Shown one piece after another: positions 33,468 to 41,804 of a stretch of 57,017 nucleotides of DNA. The DNA lies in the NCBI GenBank assembly GCA_902796005.1, contig CADBNF010000054.1:1-57017 (forward strand), read 5' to 3'. The stretch comes from an uncultured Lachnospiraceae bacterium (lineage in GTDB: Bacteria > Bacillota > Clostridia > Lachnospirales > Lachnospiraceae). Under the pieces are notes generated by a model. It did no database searches, had not been told where the DNA came from, and saw only the letters and a list, made by a program, of their open reading frames with translations. A program made the translations under genes and the position numbers. Each line of letters opens with the position of its first letter. The stretch's first letter is position 1.

Positions 33468-35021
33468 ATGAAAAAACTGTTTCGAATTCTTGCCGTATTT
33501 CTTTCGGCCCTTCTCCTTGCCGCGCCTGCCGCAGCCGACGAACCTGATATTGCATCCCTCAGGGAGGATATTCTGACCGGACAGACGGAGCTGGCCGGTG
33601 TTTCTTCCGTGCAGAGCTGGATAAATGACGTCCTGGCCGCCCAGCCCGGCACCGGTGAGGAATGGTATGTCATTGCCCTTCGTCAGTCCGGAGCAGGCTA
33701 CGATTATACTGCATACCGGGAAGCCCTGGAGAAAAAGGTTTCCGAAGAGAAAATCGCCAGCGCATCCTCCAGGGAAAGAATCGCCCTGACTCTCCTTGCC
33801 CTGGAAGGCGGAGAAGACTATATCGCCGAGGTTATGGACAGTTCTATCGGCGAGCTGGGCCTGATGAGCTGGGTCTACGGCCTGCACCTGTTCCGCAACG
33901 GCGCGCAGAGTACGAAGGTTACCGAGGAAGAGGTCATCTCCCATCTTCTGCAGGAGCAGAAGCCCGACGGCGGCTGGTGTATTATCGGCGATTACGGTGA
34001 CGTGGACGTTACCGCCATGACCATCAGCGCTCTCTCCGGCTATATGGAAAGAGAAGACGTTTCCGCTGCCGTGGAAAAGGCCGTTGCCTTCCTTTCCGAA
34101 AGGCAGCACGACAACGGCGGCTACGCCTCTGTGGGCGAAGAGAATCCGGAAAGCGCCTGCCAGGTGCTTTGCGCCTGCGCAAACATCGGCATTGATGCCC
34201 TGAAGGACGAACGCTTTATCAAGAACGGACAGACTATTCTGGATTTCATCAAAGGATTCAAAACAGACGATCACGGCATGTATGCCCATTTTGCCGACGG
34301 GGACGCAAATGCGGTGGCCACCATCCAGGTGTTCTACTCCCTGACGGCCTATACCCGTTTCCTTGAAGGAAAGGGACCCCTGTTTATTTTCGACGAACCT
34401 CTGCCTGAACCGGATCCGGCCCTGCAGCCTGCTGCAAAAGGCCCCGGCGCAAAGACAGTTCTCTATATCGTGATTGCTGCTGCCCTGGCCGCCGCAATCA
34501 TCCTGAACCTTGTAAAAAAGAAGAAAAACTATAAAAACTACCTGTTTCCCGTTATCGTGGCGGTGCTTGCCGTCCTGGCGGTGACCTTCATCAAAATCGA
34601 GAAAACCTCCGACTATTACGGCAGCAAGACCGGCGCGGGAGACCATCCCATCGCCACTACCATCACGATCCGCTGCGACACGGTGGCCGGCCGGGCCGAC
34701 CACATCCCCGCTGACGGCGTGATCCTTGCCGAAACGGAGATTATCCTCGACGAAGGAAGCACGGCCTACGACCAGCTGGTGGCCGCGGTAAAGGAATACA
34801 GTATTCAGATGGACAACAACGGAAGCAGCCGCCAGGCCTACATCGCCGGCATCAACTACCTCTACGAGTTCGACTACGGAGAGCTGTCGGGGTGGATGTT
34901 TGCTGTCAACGGCGAATTTGCCAGCGTCGGCTGCGGTGAATATAAACTAAAAGAAGGCGATCGGGTGGAATGGCTGTACACCACCAACCTGGGAAAGGAT
35001 CTGGGCGTTGAAGAGTTTTAA
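33468..35021 (+). CDS. Transcobalamin-like membrane-tethered protein (alpha/alpha barrel + DUF4430)
   Basis: 517 residues. Signal peptide at 1-23. Residues about 30-305 are prenyltransferase/squalene-oxidase-type helical repeats of an alpha/alpha toroid (QKPDGGWCIIGDYGDVDVTAMTISAL, ERQHDNGGYASVGEENPESACQVLCA, MYAHFADGDANAVATIQVFYSL). A Pro-rich linker leads to two transmembrane helices (about 330-350 and 359-376) joined by a short Lys-rich loop (KKKKNYKN). Residues about 395-507 are a DUF4430 domain (GELSGWMFAVNGEFASVGCGEYKLKEGDRVEWLYTTN). A helical toroid plus a DUF4430-type beta domain is the architecture of animal intrinsic factor and transcobalamin. Both domains should lie outside the cell. 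Position behind a B12 riboswitch and before an ECF transporter supports extracellular cobamide capture. Weak ribosome binding site. Confidence 0.8.
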   Translation: MKKLFRILAVFLSALLLAAPAAADEPDIASLREDILTGQTELAGVSSVQSWINDVLAAQPGTGEEWYVIALRQSGAGYDYTAYREALEKKVSEEKIASASSRERIALTLLALEGGEDYIAEVMDSSIGELGLMSWVYGLHLFRNGAQSTKVTEEEVISHLLQEQKPDGGWCIIGDYGDVDVTAMTISALSGYMEREDVSAAVEKAVAFLSERQHDNGGYASVGEENPESACQVLCACANIGIDALKDERFIKNGQTILDFIKGFKTDDHGMYAHFADGDANAVATIQVFYSLTAYTRFLEGKGPLFIFDEPLPEPDPALQPAAKGPGAKTVLYIVIAAALAAAIILNLVKKKKNYKNYLFPVIVAVLAVLAVTFIKIEKTSDYYGSKTGAGDHPIATTITIRCDTVAGRADHIPADGVILAETEIILDEGSTAYDQLVAAVKEYSIQMDNNGSSRQAYIAGINYLYEFDYGELSGWMFAVNGEFASVGCGEYKLKEGDRVEWLYTTNLGKDLGVEEF

Positions 35022-35886
35022 AGATTACAATCCCAGAGCGGTTTTCCTGTTTTTTCTGGGTGTTATCGTACCCTCCATGTTTGTCATGGACCCGGTGCTT
35101 TTAGCCATCTCCTTCGGCGGCGCGGTTACCCTGCATTTTACGCTGAACGGAAGAAACGGCTTTAAGGGATTCTGGCTGTTCCCGGTGATTATCGCCGCGG
35201 GACTTATCCTGAATCCCCTGTTTTACCACAACGGCGCCACGGTGCTTTTTGTCCTGAACAACAACCCCATCACGGCGGAAGCCGCCCTGTACGGCCTCGT
35301 CATGGGCCTGATGATTTCGGGCATACTGCTCTGGTTCCGTTCCTTTACCACCATTATGACCAGCGACAAGCTGCTGTATATCTTCGGCGCAGCCTCACCG
35401 AAGCTGGCGCTGATGCTTTCCATGATTATGCGGTATATCCCCCTCTTCCGCCGCCAGATATCCAAAACCAACCAGGCGCAGAAGGCCATGGGCCTCTACA
35501 AGGAGGAGAATACCATCGATAAGCTTAAGGGCGGCATGCGGGTCTTTTCCGTCATGGTGACCTGGGCGCTGGAAAACGGCGTCATCACCGCCGATTCCAT
35601 GGTGGCCCGGGGGTACGGTGTCGGCAGGCGCAGCCAGTTTGCCATCTTCAAATGGCGGAAAGCCGACAAGCTCTTCCTGCTTTTGGCAATGGTCTGCACA
35701 GGCATCACCTTCCTGACCATCGCCCGCAAGGCCATCGGCTTTACCTTCTATCCGAAAATCACCCGCGTACCCTTCAATGCCCTGGCCGCAGCCGGATACG
35801 CCGTATACCTGCTGCTGGTCCTGCTCCCCGTTATCATCACCGTCAGAGAGGTTCGTTTATGGCAATCCTTACAGTCAAAAATCTGA
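35008..35886 (+). CDS. ECF transporter T component (CbiQ/EcfT family)
   Basis: 292 residues. Start is TTG at 35008, inside the end of the preceding gene (14-base overlap), with a GGAAAGGAT site. At least five hydrophobic helices surround the cytoplasmic coupling region with the ARG-type motif MVARGYGVGRR near residue 200, the signature that links T to the ATPases. Energy-coupling transmembrane subunit of the proposed cobalamin importer; it overlaps the ATPase gene by 28 bases. A separate housekeeping EcfT-A-A' set lies at 53-56 kb, so this one appears dedicated. Confidence 0.85.
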   Translation: MKSFKDYNPRAVFLFFLGVIVPSMFVMDPVLLAISFGGAVTLHFTLNGRNGFKGFWLFPVIIAAGLILNPLFYHNGATVLFVLNNNPITAEAALYGLVMGLMISGILLWFRSFTTIMTSDKLLYIFGAASPKLALMLSMIMRYIPLFRRQISKTNQAQKAMGLYKEENTIDKLKGGMRVFSVMVTWALENGVITADSMVARGYGVGRRSQFAIFKWRKADKLFLLLAMVCTGITFLTIARKAIGFTFYPKITRVPFNALAAAGYAVYLLLVLLPVIITVREVRLWQSLQSKI

Positions 35887-37490
35887 ATTTCACCTATGCG
35901 CTGGGCACTGTCCAGTCTCTGACCGATATCTCCTTCTCCCTCGAAGAAGGGGATTTCTGTGTGATCTGCGGCGCAACGGGCAGCGGTAAATCCACCCTGC
36001 TGAAAATGCTTAAGCGGGAGCTTACCCCTATGGGCGAGCTTTCCGGCGAAATCCTCATGGACGGCACCCCTCTTTCCGAGCTGGACGACCGTACCGCCGC
36101 CGCCTCCATCGGCTTTGTCATGCAGCGGCCCGAGCAGCAGCTGGTAACGGACAAGGTCTGGCATGAGCTGGCCTTCGGCCTGGAAAATCTCGGACTTCCC
36201 CAGAATGTAATTCACCGCCGGGTGGCGGAAATGGCCAGCTATTTCGGCATCGAGGACTGGTTCGACAAACCGGTGGACGACCTGTCCGGCGGCCAGAAGC
36301 AGCTTCTGAACCTGGCAGCCATCATGGTCATGCAGCCCAGAATCCTCATCCTGGACGAGCCCACCAGCCAGCTGGATCCGGTGGCCGCTTCCGACTTTCT
36401 CTCCACCGTAGGACGGCTGAACCGGGAAATGGGCCTGACCGTCCTCATTGTCGAGCACCGTCTTGAAGAGGCCATTCCCCTGGCCAGCCGCATGATGGCC
36501 ATTGAAAAGGGACGGATCATCAGCTTCGATGAGCCGGGAAAGGTATGCAACCACCTGGCCACAAAGCCTGACCTTCTGCTGGCCATGCCCGCAGCGGTGC
36601 GGATTTACAATGCATTTTCCACCGGGGACGAATGCCCGATCACCGTGCAGGAGGGCTCCCGCTGGATCCGGAAGAACTTCCGCAACGATATCAAAGAGCT
36701 TCCCGAGGAAGAATATACCCATGCGGACGCCCCTGCCCTGGAAATGGACGAGGTGTGGTTCCGGTACGGCAGAAATCTTCCCGATATCCTAAAAGGCGCC
36801 AGCCTTACGGTATACGAGCATGAAATCTTCTGTATCCTCGGCGGCAACGGCAGCGGCAAAACCACCGCAGTCAGCAATGCCGCGGGCATCTTAAAGCCCT
36901 ACAGCGGAAAGATCCGCATCTTCGGCAAGGATATCAAAGAATATAAGGGACAGTCCCTGTACAAGGACTGCCTTACCCTCCTGCCCCAGGACGTGCAGAC
37001 GGTTTTCCTGCGCAATACCGTGGGCGAGGAGCTGGCGGATGCCGGCGCCGTGGCGGATATGCTGCCCTACGACCTTTCCGCCTACACGGATCACCATCCC
37101 TACGATCTCTCCGGCGGCGAACAGCAGCTGCTGGCCCTGGCCAAGGCCCTTGCCTCCCGGCCGAAGCTTCTCCTGCTGGACGAGCCCACCAAGGGCCTGG
37201 ACTCCTATGCCAGAAACCGGATTATCGACGTGCTGAAGCAGCTCCGGGACGAAGGCATGACCATCGTTATCGTTACCCACGACGTGGAATTTGCCTCCCT
37301 GGCAGCCGACCGCTGCGCCATGTTTTTCCGCGGGGAAATCACCTCCCTGGATACGCCCAGGGCCTTCTTTGCTGAAAACAACTTCTATACCACGGCAGTC
37401 AACCGCATGACCAGGGGTTACTATGACCGCTGCATCACGGTGGACGACGCCGTCCGGCTGTGCAGCATGCAGGAAGGAGGCGGAAAATGA
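35859..37490 (+). CDS. Fused double ABC ATPase of ECF transporter (EcfA-EcfA')
   Basis: 543 residues from ATG 35859; two complete ABC ATPase domains in one chain. First: Walker A GATGSGKST (38-46), signature LSGGQKQ (about 142) and ILILDEPTSQLDP. Second: Walker A GGNGSGKTT (about 328), signature LSGGEQQ (about 417) and LLLLDEPTKGLD. Q-loops VMQRPEQQL and LPQDVQTVF are present. Fused EcfA pairs occur in dedicated (group I-like) ECF systems. It energises the T/S pair encoded on either side, with a 4-base overlap (ATGA) to the S gene. Confidence 0.93.
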   Translation: MAILTVKNLNFTYALGTVQSLTDISFSLEEGDFCVICGATGSGKSTLLKMLKRELTPMGELSGEILMDGTPLSELDDRTAAASIGFVMQRPEQQLVTDKVWHELAFGLENLGLPQNVIHRRVAEMASYFGIEDWFDKPVDDLSGGQKQLLNLAAIMVMQPRILILDEPTSQLDPVAASDFLSTVGRLNREMGLTVLIVEHRLEEAIPLASRMMAIEKGRIISFDEPGKVCNHLATKPDLLLAMPAAVRIYNAFSTGDECPITVQEGSRWIRKNFRNDIKELPEEEYTHADAPALEMDEVWFRYGRNLPDILKGASLTVYEHEIFCILGGNGSGKTTAVSNAAGILKPYSGKIRIFGKDIKEYKGQSLYKDCLTLLPQDVQTVFLRNTVGEELADAGAVADMLPYDLSAYTDHHPYDLSGGEQQLLALAKALASRPKLLLLDEPTKGLDSYARNRIIDVLKQLRDEGMTIVIVTHDVEFASLAADRCAMFFRGEITSLDTPRAFFAENNFYTTAVNRMTRGYYDRCITVDDAVRLCSMQEGGGK

Positions 37491-38185
37491 TTGTCATAAA
37501 AAATGAAAAAGTCCGCCGCTTCCTGAAAATCGCCGTTCCCTTCATCTTCATGCCCGTGCTCCTGATTCTGGGCACCGTGGTTTTCGATGAAAAGAAATTC
37601 GCCTGGGTCATCCTGGCCACCACCGTACTGGCCCTGCTGCTCTTCTACTCTGGCTTTGAGAAGAAGGTCATCGGCACCAGGCGCATGGTGATTATTGCGG
37701 TCATGACAGCCCTTTCCGTGGTCGGCCGGTTCATCTTTGCCCTTATCCCGGGCTTTAAGCCGATCACCGCCATCGTGGTCATCACCGCCATCTGGCTGGG
37801 ACCGGAATCAGGCTTCCTGGTGGGTTCCCTCTCCGCGGTGATTTCCAACTTTTACTTCGGTCAGGGCCCCTGGACCCCCTTCCAGATGTTTGCCTGGGGC
37901 ATCATCGGCCTGATTGCCGGTTATCTCGGCCGTTTCCTGAAGAAAAACAAGCCGGCCCTTGCGGTCTACGGCGTCTTCGCCGGCGTTTTCTATTCCATGT
38001 TCATGGACGTCTGGTCCGTGCTCTGGTACAACAATGAATTCAATATTTCCGTGTATCTTGCGGCCCTGGTGACCGCCATCCCCTATACCATCTCCTACGC
38101 CGCCTCCAATGTGGTCTTCCTGCTCCTGCTGGGACGGCCCTTCGGAGAGAAGCTGGAGCGGGTGAAGCTGAAATACGGGGTATAG
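37487..38185 (+). CDS. ECF transporter S component, predicted cobamide-specific
   Basis: 232 residues with about six to seven hydrophobic helices. An N-terminal basic start is followed by two helices, then the S-component core (VIIAVMTALSVVGRFIFALIPGFKPITAIVVITAIWLGPESGFLVGSLSAVISNFYFGQGPWTPFQMFAWGIIG). The GPWTPFQMFAWG block is typical of a family of ECF S proteins found in B12-regulated loci. It would bind and release the vitamin. Substrate is inferred from the riboswitch and neighbours, not from residues. AGGAGG site. Confidence 0.8.
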   Translation: MIVIKNEKVRRFLKIAVPFIFMPVLLILGTVVFDEKKFAWVILATTVLALLLFYSGFEKKVIGTRRMVIIAVMTALSVVGRFIFALIPGFKPITAIVVITAIWLGPESGFLVGSLSAVISNFYFGQGPWTPFQMFAWGIIGLIAGYLGRFLKKNKPALAVYGVFAGVFYSMFMDVWSVLWYNNEFNISVYLAALVTAIPYTISYAASNVVFLLLLGRPFGEKLERVKLKYGV

Positions 38186-38234
38186 TTTACAGCGTCAGAC
38201 AGACCTGACATTTTCAACAGCAAGGAGGTATCTG

Positions 38235-39053
38235 ATGAAATTTTTGATTTCCACCATGTCCGACCTGATTATGGACGAAGCAGAAGGCAAGGATCCGATT
38301 ATCCATTATACCGATGATTCCCTCCATGTTGCTCAGAAATACAATATGGGCATCGAAATCGCAGAATTCTGCATGTCCGACAACCTGGACGACAACCTGG
38401 CCAATGTAGAGCCGGGCATTTTAAGGAAGGCCGCAGGCGTGGATCTTATTACCCTGCATGCGCCGTACAACGAGCTGTATCCCTCCGCCATCGATCCCAA
38501 ATACGCGGAATTTGTAGCCTTCCGCTACGGACAGGCGGTAGATCTGGCAAAGAAATACGGTGCCCATAAAATCGTTATCCATGCAGGCTATCTGGCCTCC
38601 GTTTATTTCAAAAGCTACTTTATTTCCCAGTCCGTCAAATTCTGGAGAAAATTCCTCAAGGAGCACCCCGGGGATTATGAGCTCTGTATCGAGAACGTCA
38701 CCGAACCGGATCCCTCCTTCATCACGCCCATTGTGGAGGCGCTGGATGACGAACGGGTGAGCTACTGCTTCGACGTGGGTCATGCCAATCTTTTCGAGGC
38801 AACGCTGAACGAATGGCTCGATGCCTTTGCCCCGCGTCTTTCCCACCTGCATATCCACAACAACAACGGCCGTCCGGACAACAATCCCTTGGGGGTTCTC
38901 GGTGATCTGCACAACCATCCCGGCAACGGCGTCATCGATATGCGGCATATTCTTGACAGGGTAAAGGAAATCAACCCCGACGCAACCCTGGCCATGGAAA
39001 CCATGGATATTGAAAACGGGGCAAAATGGTTAAAGGAGAACGGTTATGTCTGA
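38235..39053 (+). CDS. Sugar-phosphate-isomerase/AP-endonuclease-like TIM barrel protein
   Basis: 272 residues of the xylose-isomerase-like TIM barrel superfamily: ITLHAPYNELYPSA, HKIVIHAGYLA, YELCIENVTEPD, VSYCFDVGHANLF, LSHLHIHNNNG, and ATLAMETMD. These supply the usual metal-binding Glu/Asp/His set (E in CIENV, D/H in DVGHAN, H in HLHIHNN). No reaction can be named. It is located inside the cobalamin operon and overlaps cobT by 8 bases, so a role in cobamide lower-ligand or ribose-phosphate chemistry is possible but unproven. AAGGAGG site. Confidence 0.75.
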   Translation: MKFLISTMSDLIMDEAEGKDPIIHYTDDSLHVAQKYNMGIEIAEFCMSDNLDDNLANVEPGILRKAAGVDLITLHAPYNELYPSAIDPKYAEFVAFRYGQAVDLAKKYGAHKIVIHAGYLASVYFKSYFISQSVKFWRKFLKEHPGDYELCIENVTEPDPSFITPIVEALDDERVSYCFDVGHANLFEATLNEWLDAFAPRLSHLHIHNNNGRPDNNPLGVLGDLHNHPGNGVIDMRHILDRVKEINPDATLAMETMDIENGAKWLKENGYV

Positions 39054-40149
39054 CAGAGAAGAAAGATTTACCTCATTTTTAAAAACCATTACAGGACCGG
39101 ATGAAGCGGCAAGGCGTCTGGCGGAGGAACGGCAGGCGGCCCTGGCCAAGCCTCCGGGAAGTCTTGGAAAGCTTGAGGAAATCTCCATTCGTCTGGCAGG
39201 CATCACCGGCAAGGTGAAGAACAGCCTGAAGAAGAAACGCATCATTGCCCTGTGCGCCGACAACGGCGTGGTTGAGGAAGGCGTCTCCTCTTCCCCGGTA
39301 AGCGTTACCGCTGCCCAGGCTGTCAATATGACCCGGCACAAAACCGGCATGTCCTCTATTGCCGCCGCCTTCGGCTGCGAAATACAGGTGGTGGACGTCG
39401 GCATCAAATGCGACTACGACTGTCCCCTTGTACTGAACAGAAGCATTGCAAAGGGAACGAAAAACCTGCACAAGGAACCGGCCATGACCAGGGAACAGGC
39501 CCTCACCGCCCTGCTGACGGGCATTGAGCTGGCGCAGCAGGCAAAAGAGGAAGGCGTGGACGTCATCGGCGTGGGTGAGATGGGCATCGGCAACACCACC
39601 ACCTCCTCCCTCGTGCTCATGGCCTTAACCGGCATTTCCGTGGAGCAGGCCACCGGAAGAGGCGGCGGACTCACGGATGCAGCCTTTGCCGTAAAGAAAA
39701 GAATCATCAGCGAGTCCCTGGCCCTGCATAAGCCCGACCCCAAGGATGTGGTGGACGTGCTCTCCAAGGTGGGCGGCTTCGATATCGCAGCCATGTGCGG
39801 CGTATTCCTGGGTGCTGCCGCCTGCAGGATTCCCGTGGTTATCGACGGCTTTATCTCCGTGGCTGCCGCCCTGGCGGCGAAGAGCTTGTGCCCGCTTTCC
39901 GCAGAATACATGTTCCCCTCCCATGCCTCCTTCGAGCCCGGCTATTCGGAAGCCATCAAACAGCTGGGGCTTACCCCCTGGCTGCAGCTTGGCATGCGGC
40001 TTGGCGAAGGCAGCGGCTGCCCCATCGCCTTTGCGGTGATGGATGCAGCCTGCGCGGCCATGAACGACATGGCCCTTTTCGGAGAGGAATCCGAAATCGA
40101 CGATTCCTATCTGGCTGAAATTCGAGGAAAGGACAGCTTTTCAGTATGA
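39046..40149 (+). CDS. cobT: Nicotinate-nucleotide:dimethylbenzimidazole phosphoribosyltransferase
   Basis: 367 residues, usual size. It activates the lower-ligand base to alpha-ribazole-5'-phosphate (or analogue) for cobamide assembly. Family blocks: KPPGSLGKLEEISIRLAGI, ALCADNGVVEEGVS, GVGEMGIGNTTTSSL, ATGRGGGL and the catalytic Glu321 in RLGEGSGCP. Cytoplasmic. First of the nucleotide-loop genes; its stop overlaps the cobU start. No DMB synthesis genes are in the window, so the base is presumably acquired or another benzimidazole or purine. Confidence 0.96.
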   Translation: MSDREERFTSFLKTITGPDEAARRLAEERQAALAKPPGSLGKLEEISIRLAGITGKVKNSLKKKRIIALCADNGVVEEGVSSSPVSVTAAQAVNMTRHKTGMSSIAAAFGCEIQVVDVGIKCDYDCPLVLNRSIAKGTKNLHKEPAMTREQALTALLTGIELAQQAKEEGVDVIGVGEMGIGNTTTSSLVLMALTGISVEQATGRGGGLTDAAFAVKKRIISESLALHKPDPKDVVDVLSKVGGFDIAAMCGVFLGAAACRIPVVIDGFISVAAALAAKSLCPLSAEYMFPSHASFEPGYSEAIKQLGLTPWLQLGMRLGEGSGCPIAFAVMDAACAAMNDMALFGEESEIDDSYLAEIRGKDSFSV

Positions 40150-40685
40150 AAATACTCTTTTCAGGCGGCTGCAAAAACGGGAAATCCACCCTGGCGGAGG
40201 ACTGCGCTGTTGCCCTTTCCAGAAGCGGCGGCGGACTGTATTACATCGCCACCATGATTCCCCATGACGATGAGGACGAGCTGCGCATAAAACGCCACTT
40301 GCACAACCGCGCAGGCAAGGGCTTTACCACCCTGGAACAGGGCGTGAACCTGCCCGACTGCGTGACGAAGGAAAATGCAAAGGGGAGCTTCCTCCTTGAC
40401 AGTGTGACCGCCCTTCTCACCAATGAAATGTACCACGACGGCATCTATGAACCCGCTGCCCCGGACAAGGTGGTGAAGGATTTGCTGGATTTTGCCGCAA
40501 AGGTGGAAAATGCCGTCTTTGTCAGCGATTTCATCTACGCCGACGCGGACCGGTACAATGAATTTACCGAGGAATACCGGGAAGGCCTGGCCCGCTGCGA
40601 CAAGGCCCTGGCGGAAATCTGTGATACCGTTGCGGAGGTCTGCACCGGCTGTATAACCCTGTACAAAGGAGAGCTGCCCCTATGA
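40146..40685 (+). CDS. cobU: CobU-family adenosylcobinamide kinase/guanylyltransferase
   Basis: 179 residues. P-loop GGCKNGKST (7-15) in the place of the family's GGARSGKS, then YYIATMIPHDDEDELRIKRHLHNRAGKGFTTLE (cf. the CobU YIATA...D.EM..RI..H...R), LLDSVTALLTNEMY, FVSDFIYADA, and a degenerate tail. It phosphorylates adenosylcobinamide and guanylylates it. Members usually show VSNEVG where this has VSDFIY, so it is divergent. Overlaps cobT and cobS by four bases each, giving tight coupling. Confidence 0.8.
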   Translation: MKILFSGGCKNGKSTLAEDCAVALSRSGGGLYYIATMIPHDDEDELRIKRHLHNRAGKGFTTLEQGVNLPDCVTKENAKGSFLLDSVTALLTNEMYHDGIYEPAAPDKVVKDLLDFAAKVENAVFVSDFIYADADRYNEFTEEYREGLARCDKALAEICDTVAEVCTGCITLYKGELPL

Positions 40686-41419
40686 CACCCTTTTTCATGG
40701 CCTGGGGAATGTTTTTCATGATTCCCTGCCCGGTTAAGAAATGGGATTCCGGGAAATATCCCCAGATGCTGGTCTGCATGCCCTTCATCGGCCTGCTCAT
40801 CGGCCTTCTGACCGCGGTGGCCGCCTGGATCTTAAACAGGCTGAATGCCGGTCTTTTCGGCGCGGGCATTCTTGCCGTGCTTCCCTGGATACTCACCGGC
40901 TTTATCCATCTGGACGGCTATATGGACTGCGCGGACGCCATCCTCTCCCGCAGGAACAGGGAGGAAAGGCTGCGTATCCTGAAAGATTCCCATGTAGGCT
41001 CCTTTGCGGTCATCATGATGGTAATCTTAGGCATCCTGCAGTTTGCCTCCTGTGCCGGCATTCACCTTGGCGGAAGGCAGTACCTGGCCCTGGTTTTCAT
41101 CCCGGCGGTTATCCGCAGCTGCACGGCTTTTGCGGTGCTCAATCTGAAGCCTCTGCCCACCAGCTCCTACGCAAAGATGTTCAGGGATGGCGTCCCCGCC
41201 CTGTACAGGTACCTTCCGATACTGCTCACCGTAATCTTCGCGGTACTCTGCCCCGTTCTTGCGGGCAGGAAGGGGCTGTGCCTGCTCTTCGGCATCGCCG
41301 GCTTTGCCTGCACTCTGCTTTATAACCGGGCTGACCTGGGCGGCATGTCCGGGGATATCTCCGGCGCATCCATCACCATCGGAGAACTGTGCGCGCTGGC
41401 AGCGCTGGCGCTTCTATAA
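40682..41419 (+). CDS. cobS: Adenosylcobinamide-GDP ribazoletransferase (cobalamin synthase)
   Basis: 245 residues, polytopic membrane protein. Family landmarks are the N-terminal FFMIPCPVKKWD (CobS 'T.iP.P'), LTGFIHLDGYMDCADAILSRRNREERLRILKDSHVGSFAVI (the metal-binding DG..D..DA and D.H.G motifs) and GDISGASITIGELCAL at the end. It joins AdoCbi-GDP with alpha-ribazole (phosphate), the last or second-last step of cobamide assembly. Confidence 0.95.
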   Translation: MTPFFMAWGMFFMIPCPVKKWDSGKYPQMLVCMPFIGLLIGLLTAVAAWILNRLNAGLFGAGILAVLPWILTGFIHLDGYMDCADAILSRRNREERLRILKDSHVGSFAVIMMVILGILQFASCAGIHLGGRQYLALVFIPAVIRSCTAFAVLNLKPLPTSSYAKMFRDGVPALYRYLPILLTVIFAVLCPVLAGRKGLCLLFGIAGFACTLLYNRADLGGMSGDISGASITIGELCALAALALL

Positions 41420-41441
41420 TTATATAAGGAGGACAGACATC

Positions 41442-41804
41442 ATGCATTTTGTCATCGGCGGCGCCTGGCAGGGCAAGCTGGATTATGCAAAAAAAGCCTT
41501 TGACCTGAAGGAGGAAGACATCTTCCGCTGCACGGCGGAGGCGGAACCGGATTTCTCCCGTCCCTGCCTGACCCACTATGAACAGTACGTCCTTTACTGC
41601 ATCCGGAAAGGAACGCAGGATTATTACAACATTCCAGAAAACTGCAAGGTTATCATTGCGGACGATATTTTCTGCGGCGTGGTTCCCATTGATGAGGAAA
41701 TCCGTCTCTGGCGGGAGGAAAGCGGACGCGCCCTGACCGCCGCTGCGGAAAAAGCCGAAACCGTCACCCGTGTATTCTGTGGCTTACCCAAGAGGTTAAA
41801 ATAA
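41442..41804 (+). CDS. Second, short CobU-like protein with degenerate P-loop
   Basis: 120 residues. The start MHFVIGGAWQGKLDYA aligns with the CobU P-loop (GGARSGKS..A) but has GKL in place of GKS. The ending VIIADDIFCGVVPIDEEIRLWREESGRALTAAAEKAETVTRVFCGLPKRLK matches the CobU close (…NEVG.GIVP.....R.FRD..GR.N...A...D.V..V..G.P..LK) better than the neighbouring full-length CobU does. The middle is shortened. It may complement the other CobU-like protein, for example by dividing kinase and guanylyltransferase roles, or be regulatory. An AAGGAGG site precedes the ATG; the stop overlaps the next start. Confidence 0.7.
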   Translation: MHFVIGGAWQGKLDYAKKAFDLKEEDIFRCTAEAEPDFSRPCLTHYEQYVLYCIRKGTQDYYNIPENCKVIIADDIFCGVVPIDEEIRLWREESGRALTAAAEKAETVTRVFCGLPKRLK

